Shown here: positions 6,994-10,718 of the stretch, piece by piece
Layout of the letters: each line of letters opens with the position of its first letter
Numbering within the stretch: the first letter of the stretch is position 1
Assembly (NCBI GenBank): GCA_947462495.1
Contig: CANHOY010000037.1
Coordinates: 1-10,718, forward strand
Length of the DNA: 10,718 nucleotides
Origin: Bacteroidota bacterium
Lineage (GTDB): Bacteria; Bacteroidota; Bacteroidia; Chitinophagales; Chitinophagaceae
Direction of reading: 5' to 3'
Position numbers and translations under genes: made by a program
Notes under the pieces: generated by a model
Databases searched by the model: none
What the model saw: the letters and a program-made list of their open reading frames with translations, nothing else
What the model was told of the DNA's origin: nothing

Positions 6994-8021
6994 TCAAATT
7001 CGATCATTATTTTTATAATGTTTGCCCCTGGTTCATAGAAAGATGCAAATACATTTTTTAAATCCTTGAATTGATATCTATGTGAAATATAGTGCTCAGG
7101 CTTAATTTGTCCATTTTTCATATGTTCAATCACCCATTCAAAATCTAATCTATTGGCATTCCTACTACTCATTAATGTAGTTTCTCTTTTATGGAATTCT
7201 GGATGACTAAATATAAGTTCCCCTTTTTGTAAACCTATTAAAATATATTTTCCACCATGGGCAAGGTATTGTAGCCCATTATTGATGGCTTTTTGATTTC
7301 CAGTTGCATCTACAACAACCGTAGGCATTTCATTTTGTGTGATAGATTTTAATTTATCAAACCCATTTTCTTCTAAAGGATTAATAGTATGTTTTATATT
7401 TAATTTATTTCTTGCAAAATTAAGTCGAGTGTTATCCATTTCCATTGCAATCACATTGGCGCCATTAATGCTGGCATATTCCATTGCACCTAAGCCAATG
7501 GCGCCAGCCCCAATGATTAATACATGCTCATTCTTTTTTATTTCCGCTTTGCGCATTCCATGTGCACCAATACTAAAAGGTTCAATCATAGCTAAGGCAT
7601 CTAAATTTAGTTTTGCCTCTTTCACTATACTTTGTTCGGGCACCACAATGTATTCACACATCCCTCCATCTATATGAACTCCAAAAACCTTTAAATCTAC
7701 ACAACAGTTCTCCCTACCATTTTTACATGCAATACAATGACCGCAGTTAAAATAGGGAAGTATACTTACTTGATCTTCATTGTTACATAAAATGGAACCA
7801 TTATGATCTTTGATGATACCTGCTATTTCATGTCCCAAAATTCGAGGATAATTAAAATAGGGTTGTGTTCCTTTATAAGCATGTAAATCGGTGCCACAGA
7901 TACCTACTCTCTTTACTTGTACAAGTACTTGACCATTTAATAATTTAGGTATTAATTTTTCTTCATAAGAGAAAAGACCAGGTGCATTACATACAAGTAC
8001 ATTTATTTTTTTATCTAACAT
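6990..8021 (-). CDS. Zinc-dependent medium-chain alcohol/polyol dehydrogenase
   Basis: A 343-residue cytoplasmic oxidoreductase of the medium-chain dehydrogenase/reductase superfamily, full length. The GroES-like domain carries the catalytic zinc set C42 (GICGTD), H64-E65 (GHEIAG) and E147 (IEPFSIG), and the structural zinc cysteines C93, C96, C99 and C107 with the standard C-x2-C-x2-C-x7-C spacing. The Rossmann domain has GAGAIG (171-176) with acidic residues at the end of the second strand (E194, D196), which favours NAD over NADP. The overall pattern resembles sorbitol, threonine and L-idonate/galactonate-type dehydrogenases, and the substrate cannot be chosen from sequence. The frame extends upstream to a TTG at 8054, but the ATG at 8021 gives the normal family N-terminus, a short lead into the first GroES strand. 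It is divergent from the arabinofuranosidase gene, so a role in pentose or polyol metabolism is possible but unproven. Confidence 0.88.
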   Translation of the reverse strand: MLDKKINVLVCNAPGLFSYEEKLIPKLLNGQVLVQVKRVGICGTDLHAYKGTQPYFNYPRILGHEIAGIIKDHNGSILCNNEDQVSILPYFNCGHCIACKNGRENCCVDLKVFGVHIDGGMCEYIVVPEQSIVKEAKLNLDALAMIEPFSIGAHGMRKAEIKKNEHVLIIGAGAIGLGAMEYASINGANVIAMEMDNTRLNFARNKLNIKHTINPLEENGFDKLKSITQNEMPTVVVDATGNQKAINNGLQYLAHGGKYILIGLQKGELIFSHPEFHKRETTLMSSRNANRLDFEWVIEHMKNGQIKPEHYISHRYQFKDLKNVFASFYEPGANIIKIMIEFD

Positions 8022-8139
8022 GGTATCTATTTCTGATCCTATAAATTTAGACAATAAATTTTGGATTTTTATATAGAAAGCTTTAAATTACTCGATAATT
8101 ATTACTACCAAGTTCACTTTAAAAATTTAAATTATAAAC

Positions 8140-9681
8140 ATGAAAAAGTTTACCTTCTTATTTTCTATGTTGTTCATCTTTACAATGATTGTAGCGCAGG
8201 ATAAAATTGTTGTAAATGCCGACTTGGGAACCACCATTATCAATAAAAATATTTATGGACATTTTGCGGAGCATTTAGGTAAGAGTATATACGGCGGGAT
8301 TTATGTTGGCGAAGGAAATACTAAAATCCCTAATACAGCGGGCGTAAGAAATGATATTATTGACGCTTTGCGTACTTTAAAAATTCCAAATTTAAGATGG
8401 CCTGGTGGATGTTTTGCAGATACTTATCATTGGAGAGATGGGATTGGGCCAAAAAGTGAAAGACCTTCTATGTTAAATGTATGGTGGGGTGGTGTAACTG
8501 AAAATAATAGTTTTGGTACCCATGACTTTCTAAATTTATGTAAGGAAATTGGAGCAGAACCTTATTTAGCAGGAAATGTTGGATCTGGAACTGTACAAGA
8601 ATTAGCAGACTGGGTAAAGTATGTAAATTTTCCTGAGGGTAGTGGACCTATGACTCAGTTAAGAGCACAAAATGGTCAAAAAGAACCATGGAATGTAACC
8701 TATTGGGGCGTTGGAAATGAAGCATGGGGCTGTGGAGGAAATATGAAGCCAGAATATTACGCTAATATTTATAAGCAATATGCCACTTTTATGGCAAGTA
8801 CGAATGATAAGCCTATTTTTAAAATTGCTTCAGGGGCAAATTCTGATGATTTAAATTGGACAGAAGTATTAATGAGAGATATTCCAAAAGAAATGGTTGA
8901 TGGATTAGCATTACACCATTATTCTGTAATTGATTGGAGTAAGAAAAGTTCAGCAACTAATTTTTCAGAAGCAGATTATTTTACCACTTTGAAAAGAGCA
9001 TGGAAAATGGAAGAGTTAGTCACTAAGCACTCTACCATTATGGATAAATATGATCCGCAGAAAAAAATAGCATTAGTTGTAGATGAGTGGGGTGGTTGGT
9101 ATGAAGTGGAACCAGGAACTAACCCAAGTTTTTTGTATCAACAAAATACAATGAGAGATGCCATGATTGCGGGCATTAGTTTAAATATTTTCAATAACCA
9201 TGCAACTAGAGTAAGAATGGCCAACTTGGCTCAAACGGTCAATGTATTACAAGCAGTCATTTTAACCAATGAAGAGAAAATGCTTTTAACACCTACCTAT
9301 CATGTATTGGAAATGTTCAATGTGCACCAGGATGCTACTTTATTGCCCACTGTGCTTAAATCTAGTGACTATGAAAATGGACAAGATAAAATTCAAGCAA
9401 TATCTACTTCCGCTTCTAAAGATAAAAATGGCAAAACGCATATATCAGTAGTTAATATCGATCCTAATAAGAATCACGATATCATCTTGGAAGTAAGGGG
9501 CGAAAAAATAACTAAGGTAACTGGTCGCATACTAGTTTCTGCTAAAATACAAGACCACAATACTTTTGAGAGTCCTAAAAAAATTATTCCAGTTATTTTC
9601 AAAGACTTTCAAATTACCAACAATGGTATCAAATTCACAATGCCACCTGCAAGTGTATTGGTTATAGAAGCAATTCAATAA
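8140..9681 (+). CDS. Exported alpha-L-arabinofuranosidase, GH51
   Basis: A 513-residue glycoside hydrolase of family 51 that releases terminal alpha-L-arabinofuranosyl groups from arabinan, arabinoxylan or arabinogalactan. The Sec signal MKKFTFLFSMLFIFTMIVAQ (1-20) places it in the periplasm or at the surface. The catalytic TIM barrel shows NLRWPGGCFADTYHWRDGIG (84-103), the acid/base glutamate E194 in GVGNEAWGCGG (190-200), and the nucleophile E316 in VVDEWGGWYE (313-322). The 122-residue gap between the two glutamates is normal for GH51. HHYS (259-262) lies in the barrel as expected. The C-terminal beta-sandwich domain (about 385-513) ends PPASVLVIEA, the usual close of this family. Length is complete and no catalytic residue is missing. 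No SusC/SusD pair or other hydrolase is in view, so this is not visibly part of a polysaccharide utilisation locus. It is followed after 36 bases by a small membrane-protein gene on the same strand. Confidence 0.95.
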   Translation: MKKFTFLFSMLFIFTMIVAQDKIVVNADLGTTIINKNIYGHFAEHLGKSIYGGIYVGEGNTKIPNTAGVRNDIIDALRTLKIPNLRWPGGCFADTYHWRDGIGPKSERPSMLNVWWGGVTENNSFGTHDFLNLCKEIGAEPYLAGNVGSGTVQELADWVKYVNFPEGSGPMTQLRAQNGQKEPWNVTYWGVGNEAWGCGGNMKPEYYANIYKQYATFMASTNDKPIFKIASGANSDDLNWTEVLMRDIPKEMVDGLALHHYSVIDWSKKSSATNFSEADYFTTLKRAWKMEELVTKHSTIMDKYDPQKKIALVVDEWGGWYEVEPGTNPSFLYQQNTMRDAMIAGISLNIFNNHATRVRMANLAQTVNVLQAVILTNEEKMLLTPTYHVLEMFNVHQDATLLPTVLKSSDYENGQDKIQAISTSASKDKNGKTHISVVNIDPNKNHDIILEVRGEKITKVTGRILVSAKIQDHNTFESPKKIIPVIFKDFQITNNGIKFTMPPASVLVIEAIQ

Positions 9682-9684
9682 TTT

Positions 9685-9713
9685 TTTGTTCATTTTTCAT
9701 TCACCTAAATTTA
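9685..9713 (+). promoter_or_regulatory. Possible Bacteroidota-type promoter before TMEM220-like gene
   Basis: TTTG at 9685-9688 and TAAATTTA at 9706-9713 (seven-base spacing pattern TAnnTTTG with only the last base differing) are separated by 17 bases. The -7 box ends 4 bases before the ATG at 9718, so a transcript from here would be almost leaderless. Readthrough from the arabinofuranosidase gene is equally possible. Confidence 0.3.
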
Positions 9714-9717
9714 GAAC

Positions 9718-10092
9718 ATGAAATTTTTTAATATCTTCTTTATACTGGTATTTATTCTTTTTGCAGCATTTCAATACAATGATCCTGATCCTTATTTATG
9801 GATACCTATTTATTTATATCCAGCGGTATTGTGTTACTTAGAAGTAAAGCAAAAGTCAATCAATAAGATGGCTTACTTGGCTGGATTTTTGATATTTGGT
9901 GTTTATGCTATCTATAAATTATTTGATACCAATGGAATAATCGATTGGATTAAATTTCATAATGCATCAAGCATTGCAGCCACCATGAAGGCCGAAGTGC
10001 CTTGGGTAGAAGAGTCGAGAGAGTTTTTTGGATTAATAATAATTTTAACAGCGATGAGTATTAATTATTTTAAGTCAAAAAAAGAAGCCTAA
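9718..10092 (+). CDS. TMEM220-like small membrane protein
   Basis: A 124-residue integral inner-membrane protein with about four hydrophobic segments (roughly 4-17, 26-42, 50-68 and 104-117). QYNDPDPYLWIPIY (19-32) is the hallmark NDPD-x-x-x-W loop of the transmembrane family 220, and the EESREFFGL stretch (98-106) before the last helix matches its second conserved region. The length is usual for bacterial members. No biochemical function is known for the family. It follows the arabinofuranosidase gene by 36 bases, but a possible promoter in that gap makes an operon uncertain. The stop codon lies within the left half of an inverted repeat that probably ends the transcript. Family assignment is by motif recognition only. 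Confidence 0.75.
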   Translation: MKFFNIFFILVFILFAAFQYNDPDPYLWIPIYLYPAVLCYLEVKQKSINKMAYLAGFLIFGVYAIYKLFDTNGIIDWIKFHNASSIAATMKAEVPWVEESREFFGLIIILTAMSINYFKSKKEA

Positions 10093-10127
10093 TTTACTTT
10101 TTTATACGTTTACAAAAAGGCTTCTTT
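10081..10127 (+). terminator. Perfect 10-bp inverted repeat, probable terminator
   Basis: AAAGAAGCCT (10081-10090) is the exact reverse complement of AGGCTTCTTT (10118-10127), with a 27-base AT-rich loop. The left arm covers the last codons and the first base of the stop codon of the TMEM220-like gene. The right arm ends TTCTTT, a short U-rich tail. The long loop and the lack of a longer T-run make it a moderate, not a strong, intrinsic terminator. Confidence 0.5.
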
Positions 10128-10220
10128 ACCTCTGCTCCATTTTACTGGATTTAGTTAATCCATACCATGATTTGTGCTTGACTTAATGAATTATTAATAG
10201 TACAATTGCATACCATTTCG

Positions 10221-10228
10221 TATTTTTG
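10221..10228 (+). promoter_or_regulatory. Bacteroidota -7 box upstream of arginase gene
   Basis: TATTTTTG is a perfect match to TAnnTTTG. No clear TTTG element lies at the usual distance upstream; the nearest TTG (10206-10208) is too close. The start of transcription would fall near 10233-10235, which favours translation from the ATG at 10246 over the in-frame ATG at 10237. Confidence 0.45.
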
Positions 10229-10245
10229 CTTTTTAAATGTTTTCC

Positions 10246-10718
10246 ATGACAATAAAGCTCATAAAAAATAGATCTGACATTGGAGCCGGTACAAGAGGAT
10301 CTGATATGGGTATTGATGCCATAGAAATTGCTGCTATTAATAGCCATAGTGATTTTTTTCATAAACATTTATTCCAGGATGTAGAAACGCACAATGAAAC
10401 TATATATAATAAGGTCAATAATAATTTTGCAAAAAGGATTGAACACGTAGCAGAACAATGTGAACGTGTTTCAAAAGTGGTTAAGCAAAATATAGTAGAA
10501 GGTTATTTTCCTATTGTTTTATCAGGAGACCATTCATCTGCATTAGGAACGATTAGTGGAATTAAAGCTGCCCATCCGAATAAAGTATTGGGTGTGGTAT
10601 GGATTGATGCACATGCCGATTTACATTCGCCTTTTACATCGCCCTCTGGCAATATTCATGGCATGCCCTTAGCGGCTGCCTTAGGATTGGATAATTTAGC
10701 TTGCCAAGTTAATCATCC
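10246..10718 (+). CDS. Arginase-family enzyme, 3'-truncated by window end
   Basis: The N-terminal 157 residues of a ureohydrolase, open to the window edge; the family is about 300 residues long, so roughly half is present. Manganese-binding motifs are complete so far: LSGDHS (H96), WIDAHADLH (D121, H123, D125). They are followed by SGNIHGMP (134-141), the arginase-type S-G-N-x-H-G motif carrying the catalytic histidine H138. That motif favours arginase (L-arginine to ornithine and urea) over agmatinase or formimidoylglutamase. The remaining metal ligands, in a D-x-D-x-x-D motif, would lie downstream. The opening GAGTRGSDMGIDA (13-25) is the usual N-terminal loop of the family. An in-frame ATG at 10237 would add three residues. 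I prefer 10246 because of the promoter box at 10221-10228. It is cytoplasmic, and probably transcribed alone from that promoter as far as can be seen. Confidence 0.9.
   Translation, partial: MTIKLIKNRSDIGAGTRGSDMGIDAIEIAAINSHSDFFHKHLFQDVETHNETIYNKVNNNFAKRIEHVAEQCERVSKVVKQNIVEGYFPIVLSGDHSSALGTISGIKAAHPNKVLGVVWIDAHADLHSPFTSPSGNIHGMPLAAALGLDNLACQVNH

Noticed and set aside
7339..7677. Open frame on the plus strand within the dehydrogenase gene
   Set aside because: It is the antisense of conserved zinc- and NAD-binding regions; the hydrophobic translation is a by-product of that strand.
8022..8054. Upstream extension of the dehydrogenase frame to a TTG at 8054
   Set aside because: It adds eleven residues not expected for this family; the ATG at 8021 gives the usual N-terminus.
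8085..8100. AATTA / TAATT inverted repeat in the divergent spacer before the arabinofuranosidase gene
   Set aside because: A short all-AT repeat in AT-rich DNA is expected by chance.
10183..10368. Open frame on the minus strand across the start of the arginase gene
   Set aside because: It lies opposite a clear arginase N-terminus and its promoter, and its translation shows no recognisable domain.

Overview
The window looks like chromosomal DNA of a member of the Bacteroidota, most likely a Chitinophagaceae-like saccharolytic aerobe. This rests on low-GC coding DNA, Sec signal peptides ending in (V/A)AQ, TAnnTTTG-type promoter boxes close to start codons, and gene families common in that phylum (Tat-exported TIM-barrel isomerases, Dabb proteins, GH51 arabinofuranosidase, TMEM220-like protein). 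It holds ten protein genes: eight complete, plus one cut at each window edge. I see no tRNA, rRNA, CRISPR array, insertion sequence or phage gene. No gene-free stretch exceeds 300 bases; the longest are about 140-150 bases (4404-4544, 6027-6171, 10093-10245).

Region 1 (1-3069, + strand) is a three-gene run: the C-terminal part of a DUF1611/DgcN-type P-loop protein, an enolase-superfamily dipeptide epimerase with a complete active site, and an APC-family amino acid permease. The gaps are 25 and 32 bases. Together they point to uptake and handling of D-glutamate or of peptidoglycan-derived L-Ala-D-Glu.

Region 2 (3029-4403, - strand) is a pair: a Tat-exported TIM-barrel sugar isomerase/epimerase followed by a Dabb-domain protein. 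The Dabb gene converges on the permease gene and overlaps it tail to tail by 41 bases.

Region 3 (4545-6993, + strand) holds two exported proteins of unknown role: a TPR/alpha-solenoid protein and an outer-membrane beta-barrel candidate. A good Bacteroidota-type promoter lies between them, so they may be transcribed separately.

Region 4 (6990-10092) has a zinc-dependent medium-chain dehydrogenase on the - strand, divergent from an exported GH51 alpha-L-arabinofuranosidase on the + strand. The latter is followed by a small TMEM220-like membrane protein that ends in a perfect 10-bp inverted repeat, probably a terminator. The dehydrogenase may act on a sugar or polyol, but the substrate is not visible.

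Region 5 (10246-10718, + strand) is the N-terminal half of an arginase-family enzyme, cut by the window end.

I found no convincing new defence or mobile system. The items most worth a second look are the DUF1611/epimerase/permease cluster, the TPR protein with a motif reminiscent of the Iml2/TTC39 family, the antisense 3' overlap, and the very short leaders implied by the promoter boxes.
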